Positions 17,679-26,980 of a stretch of DNA of 64,000 nt are shown here, piece after piece. Position numbers and translations under genes: made by a program. This stretch comes from Sphingomonas sp. LY54 (GTDB taxonomy: Bacteria > Pseudomonadota > Alphaproteobacteria > Sphingomonadales > Sphingomonadaceae). Where the stretch lies: assembly GCF_035594035.1 (NCBI RefSeq), contig NZ_CP141588.1, forward strand, positions 3,130,501 to 3,194,500. The letters are read 5' to 3'. The notes under the pieces were generated by a model. It was not told the DNA's origin, did not search any database, and saw nothing but the letters and a program-made list of their open reading frames with translations. Position 1 is the first letter of the stretch; the number at the start of each line of letters is the position of its first letter.

Positions 17679-19802
17679 ATGCCGGCCGACAGCGCACGCC
17701 ATCCCGTAGCGGGAGTCCGTTCGGGCTCGCTGCGCCCGGCTGTGTCGCTGATCGCCGCCTTCAGCCTCGTGCTGATCGCCGTGACGTGGTGGGCGGTGTT
17801 CGCCCAGGCGCGCTTCGAGCGGAGTGAGGCGATCACTGCGGCGGTGCGCCAGAACGCCAATCGCGCGATCGCGCTCGAGGAGTTCGTCGCGCGGACGCTG
17901 CAGACGGCCGACTCGGCGATGCTGCACATTGCGGGGCAGTTTCACCACGTGGACGGTACGGCGGGGCGCCCGCAACTTCTCACGGACGACATCGTCCGCA
18001 ACCGGCTCTTCACGGCGGTCAGCGTCGCCGATGCCAAGGGCGACGTTATCGCAACTTCGTTCGATCCGCCGCCAAGCCATTTCAACGTGGCGGCCCTGGA
18101 GACATTCGCGGTCCATGTGGAGCGTGACACGGGCAAGCTCTATTTCGGAAGACCGCGTTACTCGGCGCGCCTCGGCGAAGCCGTGGTGGCGGTGTCGCGC
18201 CGGATCAACAATCCGGACGGCAGCTTTGCGGGCGTCGTCAACATCCAGATGCCGCACGAGCGTTTCACGGACTTCCATACCCACGCCGACGTCAAGCCGA
18301 CCGACCTGATCGCCGTGGTGGGCCTGGACGGTATCGTTCGCGCCCGGCGCACCGGATCGGATTCCAGCTATGGCCAGGACCTCAGCCGCGCCGTCGCCAC
18401 GCGCATGCAACGCGAGGGCAAGGACGGCACCTATGAGGGCGGCGCGACGCTCGACGGTGTCAGTCGCTTCATCGCCCACCGCCGGGTCGACGGCCAACCG
18501 ATTTTCGTCACCTCGGGCGTCGGCCGCAACGAGGTGCTGGCGCCGCTGGGCAATCGCCACAGGGCCTATTTTGCGGGGGCTGCCTTGCTCACGGTGGGCA
18601 TCCTCGCCTTCGCGACTTTGCTGATTGCCGCCCTCCACCGCCGCCAGAAGACAGCGACCGAAATTGCCGAGGCCAACGAGCGGCTGCACGAGGCGCAGCG
18701 GATCGGCCAGATCGGCGACTGGGTTTACGACGTCGAGAGCGGCTTCACCCACTGGTCGGATCAACTCTACGCGATGAACCGCCGCGATCCGACGCAGGGG
18801 CCGCCCACTTATGCGGAGATGGTGTCCTATCTCGACGAGCCGAGCCGCCGCGTCCTGGAGCGCGCGATCGGCCTCGCCATCCGTTCGGGCGAGAAGCAGG
18901 AATATCAGATGACGGTCCGCTTCCCCAACGGCGACGTCTCGCATCGACAGACGGTCGCGGTGCCGACGCTCGACAGCAGCGGCCAGGTCGTGCGGCTGCA
19001 CGGCACGGACCAGGATATAAGCGCGCGCAAGCTGCTCGAAACGCTGCAGGCCGAGATCGCGCATCTGTCGCGCACGGAAGCAATGAACACGATGGCGGCG
19101 ACGCTGGCCCACGAGATCAACCAGCCGCTCGCCGCCGCCAGCAACTATCTGGTCGGCGTGCGCCGCCTGCTGGGCCGGCCGGGCCGCGAGGAGCATGTCG
19201 AGGAGGGCGTCGACGCGGCGGCGCAGCAGATCCGGCTCGCCGGGGACATCATCCGCCGCATCCGCGACATGGTCTCCAACAAGGAGACCTGGCACGAAAG
19301 CGCCGCGGTGAGCGACATTGTCGAGGATTCCGTCTCGCTGATCGCAATGGCGAACCGCTATCCCGATATCGATCTCCAGGTCGATATTCACCCCTCGGCC
19401 GCGATGATTACCGGCGACCGTGTCCAGATCCAGCAGGTGCTGATCAATCTCGTCCGCAATGCTTGCGACGCTGTGAGCGAGGTCGATCAGCCGCAAATCA
19501 GCATTTGCGGCGATCGGGTCGGCCATGACATCCGCATTTGCGTTCGCGACAATGGCCCGGGCATTTCCGATTCCTGCGATCTGTTCGCGCCTTTTTCGAC
19601 GTCCAAGGAGAGCGGTCTCGGCCTCGGCCTGCTGATCTCGCGCACGATCGTCGAAGCCCATGGCGGCCGGATCTGGGCGGAGCCGCGGGAGGAGGGAGGC
19701 ACCAGCCTCTGCTTTACCATTCCCGTCGTGCCCGCGACGCTGGCCCTGGATGGGACCGCACTAGACGATGCCGAGCAGGAATTGCAGGCGCAGAGCGGCT
19801 GA
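17679..19802 (+). CDS. Membrane sensor histidine kinase with PAS domain
   Basis: 707 residues. Inner-membrane kinase: transmembrane helix about 19-43, a periplasmic sensor part about 45-290 probably of the double-Cache type, a second helix about 294-315, then a PAS/PAC domain (IGQIGDWVYDVESGFTHWSD; HGTDQDISARK). The HisKA phospho-acceptor is in LAHEINQPLAA (His about 477), and the ATPase has NLVRNACDAV and RDNGPGI with a GLGLGLLISRTIVEAHGG lid. HEINQPLAA places it in the FixL/DctB/TodS-like HPK4 group. No response regulator lies beside it. It ends 2 nt from the converging pcm gene. Confidence 0.92.
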   Translation: MPADSARHPVAGVRSGSLRPAVSLIAAFSLVLIAVTWWAVFAQARFERSEAITAAVRQNANRAIALEEFVARTLQTADSAMLHIAGQFHHVDGTAGRPQLLTDDIVRNRLFTAVSVADAKGDVIATSFDPPPSHFNVAALETFAVHVERDTGKLYFGRPRYSARLGEAVVAVSRRINNPDGSFAGVVNIQMPHERFTDFHTHADVKPTDLIAVVGLDGIVRARRTGSDSSYGQDLSRAVATRMQREGKDGTYEGGATLDGVSRFIAHRRVDGQPIFVTSGVGRNEVLAPLGNRHRAYFAGAALLTVGILAFATLLIAALHRRQKTATEIAEANERLHEAQRIGQIGDWVYDVESGFTHWSDQLYAMNRRDPTQGPPTYAEMVSYLDEPSRRVLERAIGLAIRSGEKQEYQMTVRFPNGDVSHRQTVAVPTLDSSGQVVRLHGTDQDISARKLLETLQAEIAHLSRTEAMNTMAATLAHEINQPLAAASNYLVGVRRLLGRPGREEHVEEGVDAAAQQIRLAGDIIRRIRDMVSNKETWHESAAVSDIVEDSVSLIAMANRYPDIDLQVDIHPSAAMITGDRVQIQQVLINLVRNACDAVSEVDQPQISICGDRVGHDIRICVRDNGPGISDSCDLFAPFSTSKESGLGLGLLISRTIVEAHGGRIWAEPREEGGTSLCFTIPVVPATLALDGTALDDAEQELQAQSG

Positions 19803-19804
19803 GG

Positions 19805-20482
19805 TCAGAGCCCGGCCTCGAGCTGGGTGAAGCGGACCGCCATAACCTCGCGCCGCTCGATCTCGCCCTCCGATCCCTTCTCGACCACGGTAAGCTTTTG
19901 GATCTCCTTGCCCCCGAGCGGCATGACGAGCACGCCGCCGCGCGCGAGCTGGTCGAGCAGCGGCTCGGGGACTTCGGGGGCGGCGGCGGTGACGAGGATC
20001 CGATCGAACGGCGCATGCTCGGCCCAGCCGCGCGATCCGTCCCCGACCCGGACCGCGACGCCGGTGTGGCCGAGCGCCAGCAGCCGCAGCCCGGCTTCGC
20101 CGGCAAACTCCTCGACCACCTCGACGCTCCACACGCGCGCGCCCATTTCGGCCATCAAGGCCGCCTGGTAGCCGAGACCTGTGCCCACTTCGAGCACGCG
20201 TGAGCCCGGTTTCAGATCCAGCAAATCGAGCATCAGCGCGCAGATGAAGGGTTGGGAGACGGTTTTGTCGAACCCCAGCGGCAGCGGCGTATCGTGATAG
20301 GCGAGCGCCGCGAGCTGGGCGGGGACGAACAGGTGGCGCGGCACGTCCATCATCGCCCGCGACACGCCGGGCTCAAGCCTGTCCTTGCCGATCTCCTCGC
20401 TGGCCAGATCGAAATGCAGGTCGATCACTTCCACCATGTGCCGGCGAAGGATCGCCAGATGGTGCTCGTTCATCGGCTTCAT
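19805..20482 (-). CDS. pcm: Protein-L-isoaspartate O-methyltransferase
   Basis: Methylates isoaspartyl residues in aged proteins so they can revert to aspartate. 225 residues. SAM motif LEVGTGLGYQAALMA, MDVPRHLFVP, the substrate/SAM region YHDTPLPLG and VSQPFICALM, and the VTAAAPEVPEPLLDQLA segment. The frame is open further upstream, but the sequence before MKPMNEHH looks non-coding. Bacterial Pcm usually groups with surE or a tolC-like gene; here it stands alone, divergent from the PH-domain pair. Confidence 0.92.
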   Translation of the reverse strand: MKPMNEHHLAILRRHMVEVIDLHFDLASEEIGKDRLEPGVSRAMMDVPRHLFVPAQLAALAYHDTPLPLGFDKTVSQPFICALMLDLLDLKPGSRVLEVGTGLGYQAALMAEMGARVWSVEVVEEFAGEAGLRLLALGHTGVAVRVGDGSRGWAEHAPFDRILVTAAAPEVPEPLLDQLARGGVLVMPLGGKEIQKLTVVEKGSEGEIERREVMAVRFTQLEAGL

Positions 20483-20601
20483 CGCCCTGCTCCGCCCAGA
20501 TACCCGTGATCGCCCAACGCACGCCTCCGGAACATTCTCCCCGCGCCGCTTGTATCGGCGGCGGCCGGCCCTATCCTCACCACGAAGAAGAGGGGGCTGG
20601 A

Positions 20602-21063
20602 ATGGACGCACTCGAACGCGGCCAATTGACGGTGATGCGCATTCACTATGGCGCGGCGTCGGCGCTCGCCGTGGTGGCGGCGATATTCGTAGATTGGCTG
20701 TTGTCGGATCAGCTCGGCACGCCGCTCGGGATCGTCGGCGTGCCGGTCCTCCTGTTCGCTTTCTATGCCGCGTTCGTGGCGCCGAGGCGTCGTTACCGCG
20801 CCTGGGGCTATGCGATCGACGAGGACAATCTCCGCATCGCCCGCGGAGTCTGGCACCGGGTGGAAACGATCGTGCCGCTTTCCCGCGTGCAGCATATCGA
20901 CATTTCACAGGGGCCGGTCGAGCGCGCCTGCGGCGTCTGCCGGCTTGTCCTCCACACCGCCGGCACGATGCACAGCCGGGTGGTCCTGCCCGGGCTCGAG
21001 CGGGCTCGCGCGGAAAAGATGCGGGGCGCGATCCGCGCCAGGATCGGCACGGGGCCGCTGTGA
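20602..21063 (+). CDS. Bacterial PH-domain membrane protein, YdbS-like
   Basis: 153 residues: two close transmembrane helices (about 20-60, ALAVVAAIFVDWLL and GVPVLLFAFYAAFVA) followed by one bPH_2 (DUF304) domain with WGYAIDEDNLRIARGVWHR and the family core VPLSRVQHIDISQGPVERA. The start follows a purine-rich GAAGAGGGGG stretch. It is coupled by a GTGA overlap to the larger YdbT-like gene. The pair resembles YdbS/YdbT, conserved in many bacteria, where a role in envelope stress or export has been suggested but not shown. Confidence 0.87.
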   Translation: MDALERGQLTVMRIHYGAASALAVVAAIFVDWLLSDQLGTPLGIVGVPVLLFAFYAAFVAPRRRYRAWGYAIDEDNLRIARGVWHRVETIVPLSRVQHIDISQGPVERACGVCRLVLHTAGTMHSRVVLPGLERARAEKMRGAIRARIGTGPL

Positions 21064-22496
21064 GCGAGACCGTCGCCGACCAGCGCGTCCATCCTGCCAC
21101 GATCCCGCTGCGCTTCCTGAAGGAAGTGCCGTCGAACCTGATCGGCCTGCCGGCGATCTTCGCGGTCGTCTCGGATGTCGGGCTCGGCACGGTCCTGCTT
21201 GTCGCGGCCGCGGCCGGCGTCGCGACCTTCGTCGTCAACTGGCTGAAATGGCGAACCTTCCGCTACGGCGTCGGCAGCGGCGACATCGTCATCGAGAGCG
21301 GCTTCCTCCATCGCACGCGGCGCTCGATCCCGTTTCACCGCATCCAGGATATCGATATCGAGCAAAGGCTCGGCCAGCGCCTGTTCGGGCTCGCCAAGGT
21401 CCGCATCGAAACGGGCGGATCGGGCAAGGACGAAGGCGTGCTCGACAGCGTCAGCCTCGCCGAGGCCGATCATCTGCGCAGCGTGTTGAAGCAGGCGCGG
21501 GGAGGGGCGGCTCCGGTAACGGAAGCGCAGGTTCACGACGCGCTTCCCATCATCACAATGCCGCTTGGCCGCGTGCTGCTGTCCGGCCTGTTCAACTTTT
21601 CCCTGCTCTACATCGCGGGCCTGTTCGCGGTCCTGCAGAGCTTCGAGCCGTGGCTGCCCTTCGACATCTACGATCCCGGCCGCTGGATGGGGCTGATCGG
21701 CGCGGACGTGGCCGGGCGGTTCTCGCTCGTGGCGATCGCATCCGTGCTCGTGCTGGCAGCCGGGCTCGGCGTCCTCACGGGCGTGCTCCGGATCCTCGCC
21801 CGGGATTACGGCTTCCGCCTGAGCCTGGAGGAGGAGAGCCGCTTTCGCCGGGTACGGGGCCTGTTCACGCGCAGCCAGAGCGTAATCGCACGCGACCGCA
21901 TCCAGCTCGCCCTGGTCACCGACGGGCCGGTGCGGCGGCTGTTCGATGGCGCCGACCTCTCATTCCAGACGCTCAGCGCCGGCGCCGAGGATTCGGGGCG
22001 GCAGAGCGTCGCGCCTTTCTCGACCACGACCGAGGTGGAGCGGATACTGTCCCTGGCGGGCGCCTATCGCCTGCCGCACGCGGGCGAATTGCAGATGGTG
22101 TCGCGCCGCCACGTGTTGCGGGTGGTCCTCGCCGAACTGCTGGTGCCGCTACCGCTGCTGCTGGTCGCCGCCTTGTTCTGGCCGGCCGCTTTGCTGCTGC
22201 TGCCCTTGCTGGCGCTTGGCGCGGTCGGGGCGGTCGTCAGCCGCCGCTTTCACCTGCATGGCCTTCGCGACGGATTGCTGTTCGTGCGGAAAGGCTTCTG
22301 GCGACGGCGACTCTGGATCGTGCCTGCTGCGAACGTTCAGGCCGTGGCGGTGACCCGGACGTTGCTGCAGCGCTGGCTGGGCCTCGCCACGCTGCACGCG
22401 GATACCGCCGGCGCCGCGACGTTCGATTATCCGCGCATCGTCGACATCCGCCATGCCGAGGCGGTCGCGCTCGCCGCGACCTTGATCGAGCGCTAG
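21060..22496 (+). CDS. Multi-pass PH-domain membrane protein, YdbT-like
   Basis: 478 residues from a GTG start that overlaps the previous stop (GTGA). Transmembrane helices alternate with up to three bPH_2 modules: first with YGVGSGDIVIESGFLHRTRR and IPFHRIQDIDIEQRLGQRLF, second with YGFRLSLEEESRFRRVRGLF and SVIARDRIQLALVTDG, third with RFHLHGLRDGLLFVRKGFW and IVPAANVQAVAVTRTLLQRWL. The ending shares CTAG with the converging GNAT stop. It probably forms a membrane complex with the small PH protein. Function unproven. Confidence 0.88.
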   Translation: MSETVADQRVHPATIPLRFLKEVPSNLIGLPAIFAVVSDVGLGTVLLVAAAAGVATFVVNWLKWRTFRYGVGSGDIVIESGFLHRTRRSIPFHRIQDIDIEQRLGQRLFGLAKVRIETGGSGKDEGVLDSVSLAEADHLRSVLKQARGGAAPVTEAQVHDALPIITMPLGRVLLSGLFNFSLLYIAGLFAVLQSFEPWLPFDIYDPGRWMGLIGADVAGRFSLVAIASVLVLAAGLGVLTGVLRILARDYGFRLSLEEESRFRRVRGLFTRSQSVIARDRIQLALVTDGPVRRLFDGADLSFQTLSAGAEDSGRQSVAPFSTTTEVERILSLAGAYRLPHAGELQMVSRRHVLRVVLAELLVPLPLLLVAALFWPAALLLLPLLALGAVGAVVSRRFHLHGLRDGLLFVRKGFWRRRLWIVPAANVQAVAVTRTLLQRWLGLATLHADTAGAATFDYPRIVDIRHAEAVALAATLIER

Positions 22497-23008
22497 AGCG
22501 GCCGCGCCATCAGCAGGTCGCGCTGGAGGTCGCTGCCGAGCTGGAACCCGCGTTCGCCGACCGTCTCGAAGCCGTAGCGGCGGTAGAAGGACAAAGCGCG
22601 GCCATTATGCTCCCACACGCTCAGCCAGATCGCGTCGCCCAAGGGGGCAGCGGCGGCAAGGGTGCGTTCCATCAGCGCCGCCGCGATGCCGCGGCCGTGC
22701 TGGTCGCGGTCGACGTAGAAGCGGCAGATCTCGAACGGCCGCTCCGCCTTTACGCAGTCGGGTGACGGGCCGGCGCGGAAATAGGAATAGCCGACGATCG
22801 CTCCGTCCATCTCTGCGAGCACCACTTCGGATCCGGCCTCAGCGATCTCCTCGCGCTGCAGGTCGGGCGCGTAGGTGGTGCGGAGATAGTCCGCCATGTC
22901 CTCGGGCGTGTTTTCGGGGCCAAACGTCTGCTCGAAGACATGGGCGGCGAACGCGGCGAGCGCCGCAGCGTCCGCGCTGGTCGCGTGGCGCAGCGTGACG
23001 GCGCTCAT
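22493..23008 (-). CDS. GNAT-family N-acetyltransferase
   Basis: 171 residues with a full GNAT fold: VTLRHATSADAAALAAFAA, the ICRFYVDRDQHGRGIAAALM acetyl-CoA loop (consensus Q/RxxGxG/A, here QHGRGIA), IWLSVWEHNGRALSFYRRYG and FETVGERGFQLG. Substrate unknown. Its start overlaps the ATP-grasp stop by 4 nt (ATGA), so it is the fourth gene of the MFS-cysK-ATP-grasp-GNAT operon. That context suggests modification of a small amine or amino-acid product, but resistance or protein acetylation is equally open. Confidence 0.88.
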   Translation of the reverse strand: MSAVTLRHATSADAAALAAFAAHVFEQTFGPENTPEDMADYLRTTYAPDLQREEIAEAGSEVVLAEMDGAIVGYSYFRAGPSPDCVKAERPFEICRFYVDRDQHGRGIAAALMERTLAAAAPLGDAIWLSVWEHNGRALSFYRRYGFETVGERGFQLGSDLQRDLLMARPL

Positions 23009-23865
23009 GCGATCGCGGCGCGGACCGCCGCTGCGAAGGCTGCGCCCTGCTCGGGGTCGTAGCCGAGATAGAGGTCGGGTTCGACGAGCTCGAGCTCCAT
23101 CAGCGCCGGCCTGCCGTCGAGGCCGCGGACCAGGTCGACCCGGGCGTAGAGCAGATCCTCGTCGACCGCTGCGAGCGCCGCCTCGGCCGCCGCGCGCTCG
23201 TCGGGCGCCGGATCGTAGCGGGCGATGATGCCGTCATATTCCGGCTGGACGCGGAAATCGCTAGGCTGCGGCCGTTTCGAGATTGCGTGGCTGAAGCGGC
23301 CGGCGAAGTAGAGAAGGGAGACTTCGCCGTCGGTCTCTATCGAGCGGAGATAGGGCTGGATCATCGCCGGGCCCGACGGGCCGTCGTCGAAAGCGGCGCC
23401 GGGCGACCAGCGGATCGTCTGCCAGGCGCCGGCCGAGACCTGCGGCTTGGCGACGAGCCGGTCGGTGCCGAAGCGGGCCGAGGCGTCGCGCAACGCCTCT
23501 TCGGTCAGGCGATCGGCATAGAGCGTCGGTACGATCGGGGCGCCCTTGGCTTCTAGGCGGGCGAGATAGGTCTTGTCGGCGTTCCAGCGCAGGACCGAAG
23601 GCGGATTGCGCAGCGCGAGCCCGGCCGCTTGCCAGTCTGCGACCCGCTCCGCCCAGCGGCCGTTGCCATGATGATAGCCCCAGGCGAGGAGGGGCAGGAC
23701 GAGGTCGAAGCCGGAGAGGTCCGGCTCGGTCCAGCTCCGCCCTTCCACCTCCACGCCGGCGGCGCGCAATGGCGCCGCGAGCCGCGCGAGCACGTCCGGC
23801 CAGCGCGTGGAATAACCGTCACTCTCCGCGTCGGGAGTGAGGATTGCGATCCTCCCCTGGGCCAA
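23005..23865 (-). CDS. ATP-grasp (RimK-like) ligase
   Basis: 286 residues of the ATP-grasp family, related to glutathione synthetase/RimK and to the cycloserine cyclo-ligase DcsG in layout. N-terminal Rossmann-like part: ILTPDAESDGYSTRWPDVLARL, WTEPDLSGFDLVLPLLAWGYHH. Substrate/ATP part: LRWNADKTYLARLEAKGAPIVP, RLVAKPQVSAGAWQT (Lys for ATP) and metal-binding MELELVEPDLYLGY (Glu). The gene begins 3 nt after cysK stops, and the GNAT gene overlaps its 3' end. Family members make amide, ester or cyclic bonds to amino acids using ATP; the substrate here is unknown. Confidence 0.8.
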   Translation of the reverse strand: MAQGRIAILTPDAESDGYSTRWPDVLARLAAPLRAAGVEVEGRSWTEPDLSGFDLVLPLLAWGYHHGNGRWAERVADWQAAGLALRNPPSVLRWNADKTYLARLEAKGAPIVPTLYADRLTEEALRDASARFGTDRLVAKPQVSAGAWQTIRWSPGAAFDDGPSGPAMIQPYLRSIETDGEVSLLYFAGRFSHAISKRPQPSDFRVQPEYDGIIARYDPAPDERAAAEAALAAVDEDLLYARVDLVRGLDGRPALMELELVEPDLYLGYDPEQGAAFAAAVRAAIA

Positions 23866-23868
23866 GGT

Positions 23869-24789
23869 TCAGCTCTCCGGAAGGAAGTCCGGCACCGAGA
23901 GGTAGCGCTCGCCGGTGTCGTAGTTGAAGCCGAGGATGCGGCTGCCTTCGGGCAGTTCCTTGAGCTTCTGCGCAATGGCCGAGAGGGCCGCGCCGGAGCT
24001 GACGCCGACCAGCATGCCTTCCTCGCGCGCGGCGCGGCGAGCCCATTCCTTCGCGTCCTCGGCCTCGACCTGGATCGTGCCGTCGAGCAACTGGGTGTGG
24101 AGGTTCTTCGGCACGAAGCCGGCGCCGATGCCCTGGATCGGGTGTGGGCCCGGCTGGCCGCCGGAAATGACCGGCGACAAAGTCGGCTCGACCGCGAACA
24201 CCTTGAGGTTCGGCCAGGCCTTCTTCAGCACCTGGGCGCAGCCGGTGATGTGGCCGCCGGTGCCGACGCCGGTGATCAGCACGTCGATCGGGCTGTCGCG
24301 GAAGTCGTCCAATATCTCCTGCGCGGTGGTGCGGACGTGGACCTCGATATTGGCGTCGTTCTCGAACTGCTGCGGCATCCAGCTGTCGGGCGTCTGGCCG
24401 ATCAGCTCGTGGGCGCGCTCGATCGCGCCCTTCATGCCCTTTTCCTTGGGCGTGAGATCGAAGGTCGCGCCATAGGCCAGCATTAGCCGGCGGCGCTCCA
24501 GGCTCATGCTTTCGGGCATGACGAGGATCAATTTGTAGCCCTTGACCGCCGCCACCATGGCGAGGCCGATGCCGGTATTGCCCGAGGTCGGCTCGATGAT
24601 CGTGCCGCCGGGCTTCAGCGCCCCGCTCCGCTCCGCATCCTCGATCATCGAGAGGGCGATGCGGTCCTTGACCGACCCGCCCGGATTGGAGCGTTCGGAC
24701 TTGATCCAGACTTCGGCGGACCCGAACAGGCGGCTTACCCGGATGTGCGGCGTGTTGCCGATCGTCTCGAGGATGTTTGCGGCTTTCAT
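23869..24789 (-). CDS. cysK: Cysteine synthase A (O-acetylserine sulfhydrylase)
   Basis: PLP enzyme joining sulfide to O-acetylserine to form cysteine; 306 residues. PLP lysine in [17 protein letters not shown], phosphate-binding [22 protein letters not shown] (here [12 protein letters not shown]) and [21 protein letters not shown] completes the PLP pocket. Start is the ATG that overlaps the MFS stop (ATGA). A related O-ureidoserine synthase uses the same fold in cycloserine biosynthesis, so the operon context leaves open a non-housekeeping role, but the sequence is that of ordinary CysK. Confidence 0.95.
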   Translation of the reverse strand: MKAANILETIGNTPHIRVSRLFGSAEVWIKSERSNPGGSVKDRIALSMIEDAERSGALKPGGTIIEPTSGNTGIGLAMVAAVKGYKLILVMPESMSLERRRLMLAYGATFDLTPKEKGMKGAIERAHELIGQTPDSWMPQQFENDANIEVHVRTTAQEILDDFRDSPIDVLITGVGTGGHITGCAQVLKKAWPNLKVFAVEPTLSPVISGGQPGPHPIQGIGAGFVPKNLHTQLLDGTIQVEAEDAKEWARRAAREEGMLVGVSSGAALSAIAQKLKELPEGSRILGFNYDTGERYLSVPDFLPES

Positions 24790-26120
24790 GGCTGTCCTTT
24801 CTCGGCTCTGGGATCGAGGCCCGCGACCATTGCGGGGACTTCTACGTCCGGAACGTCCTTTCCGGAAGCTTCGGCAAGAATCTTTGGATCGGGCGCGACG
24901 AACCGGTCGGCGCGGCGCAGCCCCGGGAAGAGCAGGGCGCAGAGGCCGGTCGCCGCCACCGCCAGCGCGCCGCCGCCCACGACCGCCATCACCGGCCCGA
25001 CCGCCGAGCCGGCGAGGCCGGCGCGGAACTCGCCAAGCTCGTTGGAGGCGGAGATGAACAGGCCCGAGACGGCCGAGACGCGGCCGCGCATCGCGTCCGG
25101 CGTGTGGAGCTGGATCAGCGAGGAGCGGACATAGACGCTGATCATGTCGGCGGCGCCGAGCACGAACAGGCTGGCCAGCGAGAGCCACATCACGCGCGAT
25201 TCGCCGAACACCATCGTCGCCACGCCGAACAGGGCGACGCAGGCGAACATCTTGGCGCCGACGTGGCGCTTGAGCGGCCTCCGCGCGAGCACCAGCGCGG
25301 TGAGGGCGGCGCCGACCGCAGGCGCGGCGCGGAGGGCGCCGAGGCCTTCCGAACCGACATGGAGGATGTCGCGGGCATAGACCGGCAGCATCGCCGTGGC
25401 GCCGCCGAGCAGCACGGCGAACAGATCGAGCGTGATCGCACCGAGCACGATCTTGTTGTCGCGGACGTAGCGCAGCCCTTCGATGACGGCGCGAAGCGGA
25501 TGGGAGTCGCCGGCATTGCCGAGCGGGATCGGCCGGATGATCAGCATGGCGCCGAGCGCCACGCCGAACAGAATTGCCGAGGCTTCGTAGGGAAGGGCGG
25601 TGCCGAGCGCATAGGCGCCGCCGCCGATCAGCGGGCCGGCGACGCTGCCGGCCTGCCAGGCGATCGAATTGAGCGCGATCGCATTAGGAAGCAGCGGCGG
25701 CGGCACGAGATTAGGAGCGAAGGAGGCAAGGGCGGGACCGGCGAAGGCGCGGCCGATGCCGAGCACCACAGCGACCGCGAACAAAGGACCCAGCGACATC
25801 GCGTCGAACCAGACCAGGGCCGCCAGGGCCGCGGCGCAGAGCAGTTCGAGCGCGAGGCTGGCGCGGACGATCCAGCGCCGGTCGATCCGGTCGGCCACAT
25901 AGCCCGCGACCAAAGTCAGCGCGAACAGAGGCAGGAACTGCGCCAGGCCGACCATGCCGAGCCAGAAGCTCGCTCGCTCGATGCTCATCGTCTCGCGCGC
26001 CAGGTCGTAGACGTGGATGCCGATGACGACGACCAGCATCGTGCTCGCCATCGTGCTCGCCAATCGGGCCGCCCAGAAGGCGCGATAGTCGCGATAATGG
26101 AAGGGGGAGGTCGCCGGCAT
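24786..26120 (-). CDS. MFS transporter, MFS_3/EntS-like
   Basis: 444 residues, 10-12 membrane helices. It begins [20 protein letters not shown], typical of the EntS-type exporters, and contains [14 protein letters not shown] (MFS motif A region), [16 protein letters not shown] and [19 protein letters not shown], the central-loop repeat of motif A used by this family. The C-terminal tail (about 35 residues) is charged and cytosolic. Start taken at [12 protein letters not shown]; 14 extra residues are possible upstream. It is the first gene of the operon with cysK, the ATP-grasp ligase and the GNAT, and probably exports a small molecule. Confidence 0.88.
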   Translation of the reverse strand: MPATSPFHYRDYRAFWAARLASTMASTMLVVVIGIHVYDLARETMSIERASFWLGMVGLAQFLPLFALTLVAGYVADRIDRRWIVRASLALELLCAAALAALVWFDAMSLGPLFAVAVVLGIGRAFAGPALASFAPNLVPPPLLPNAIALNSIAWQAGSVAGPLIGGGAYALGTALPYEASAILFGVALGAMLIIRPIPLGNAGDSHPLRAVIEGLRYVRDNKIVLGAITLDLFAVLLGGATAMLPVYARDILHVGSEGLGALRAAPAVGAALTALVLARRPLKRHVGAKMFACVALFGVATMVFGESRVMWLSLASLFVLGAADMISVYVRSSLIQLHTPDAMRGRVSAVSGLFISASNELGEFRAGLAGSAVGPVMAVVGGGALAVAATGLCALLFPGLRRADRFVAPDPKILAEASGKDVPDVEVPAMVAGLDPRAEKGQP

Positions 26121-26322
26121 GTCTGGCTGGCCAGTAGGGCGCTCGCCGGACGGCATCAACACCCGTGACGCCGAAAGCGGCTATTTCGCGCGGACGCCGG
26201 GCGGCGGGCAAGATTTGGCTCGCTCGGGCGCTGCCAAGAGCGCATTGTTGCCCGGGGCGAGGCGGGGATTGACGGCAAAGTGTAACATCCCCGTCCTACG
26301 GCCTCCGGCGAGGCATGAGGCG

Positions 26323-26967
26323 ATGAAGAAACTCCTGGCAGTCGCCGCGGTGGCAAGCGGCCTTCTGGTCGTCGCGGCCCGGGCGCAGGACGGCGGCGAG
26401 AGCGCGGCCGCGCCGCCCGCTTCGGAGCCCGACTGGAGCGCCTGGACGCGGCCGCTCGTCCCCGGCGTCCCGCCGCGCGTGCCGCGCGACGCCGAAGCCT
26501 CCCCGGAGCCGGTCTCGCCGCCGGATATTGCCGACGTCGACGCCGACGCGATCGACGTGGTCGACGCCCACTGGATGGCGCTCACCATGTGGGGCGAGGC
26601 GCGCGGCGAGGGCGAGGAGGGGATGCGCGCAGTCGGCCACGTGATCCGCAACCGCTGGCTGGCGGAGCGCTACGGCGCCTATGTCACCGACACGGTCAGC
26701 CAGGCCTATCAGTTCAGCTGCTGGAACGAGGGCGACCCCAACCGCGCGGCGATGCTCCGCGTCGACGAGCTGCCGGCCGACAGCGACGGCCACCGCCAAT
26801 GGCAGGCGGCCAAGCGCCTCGCCAACGAGATCCTCGCCGGCCACTCCAGCGACCCGACCGGGGGTGCGCTCTTCTACCACACGAACGCCGTCCAGCCCGC
26901 CTGGTCGCGCGGCGTGACCCCGGTCGCCCGGATCGGCGAGCATCTCTTCTTTCGTACGGCAGTCTGA
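26323..26967 (+). CDS. Cell-wall hydrolase, SleB-like
   Basis: 214 residues with a signal peptide (MKKLLAVAAVASGLLVVAARA). After a proline-rich linker comes a Hydrolase_2/SleB domain: WMALTMWGEARGEGEEGMRA with the conserved glutamate, VGHVIRNRWLAERYG, YQFSCWNEGDPNR and GALFYHTNAVQPAWSRG. Such domains cleave peptidoglycan at N-acetylmuramic acid, as in spore cortex enzymes, but alphaproteobacteria use them in vegetative wall turnover. Periplasmic. It diverges from the MFS operon. The ATG has weak GAGGC upstream. Confidence 0.88.
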   Translation: MKKLLAVAAVASGLLVVAARAQDGGESAAAPPASEPDWSAWTRPLVPGVPPRVPRDAEASPEPVSPPDIADVDADAIDVVDAHWMALTMWGEARGEGEEGMRAVGHVIRNRWLAERYGAYVTDTVSQAYQFSCWNEGDPNRAAMLRVDELPADSDGHRQWQAAKRLANEILAGHSSDPTGGALFYHTNAVQPAWSRGVTPVARIGEHLFFRTAV

Positions 26968-26980
26968 CGCCCGGCGAGCC

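Noticed and set aside
17676..19661. 661-codon antisense frame opposite the histidine kinase
   Set aside because: Same high-GC shadow pattern; kinase motifs on the plus strand are complete.
20385..21059. Upstream extension of the YdbT-like frame
   Set aside because: Overlaps the smaller PH-domain gene in another frame; the GTG coupled to that gene's stop explains the start.
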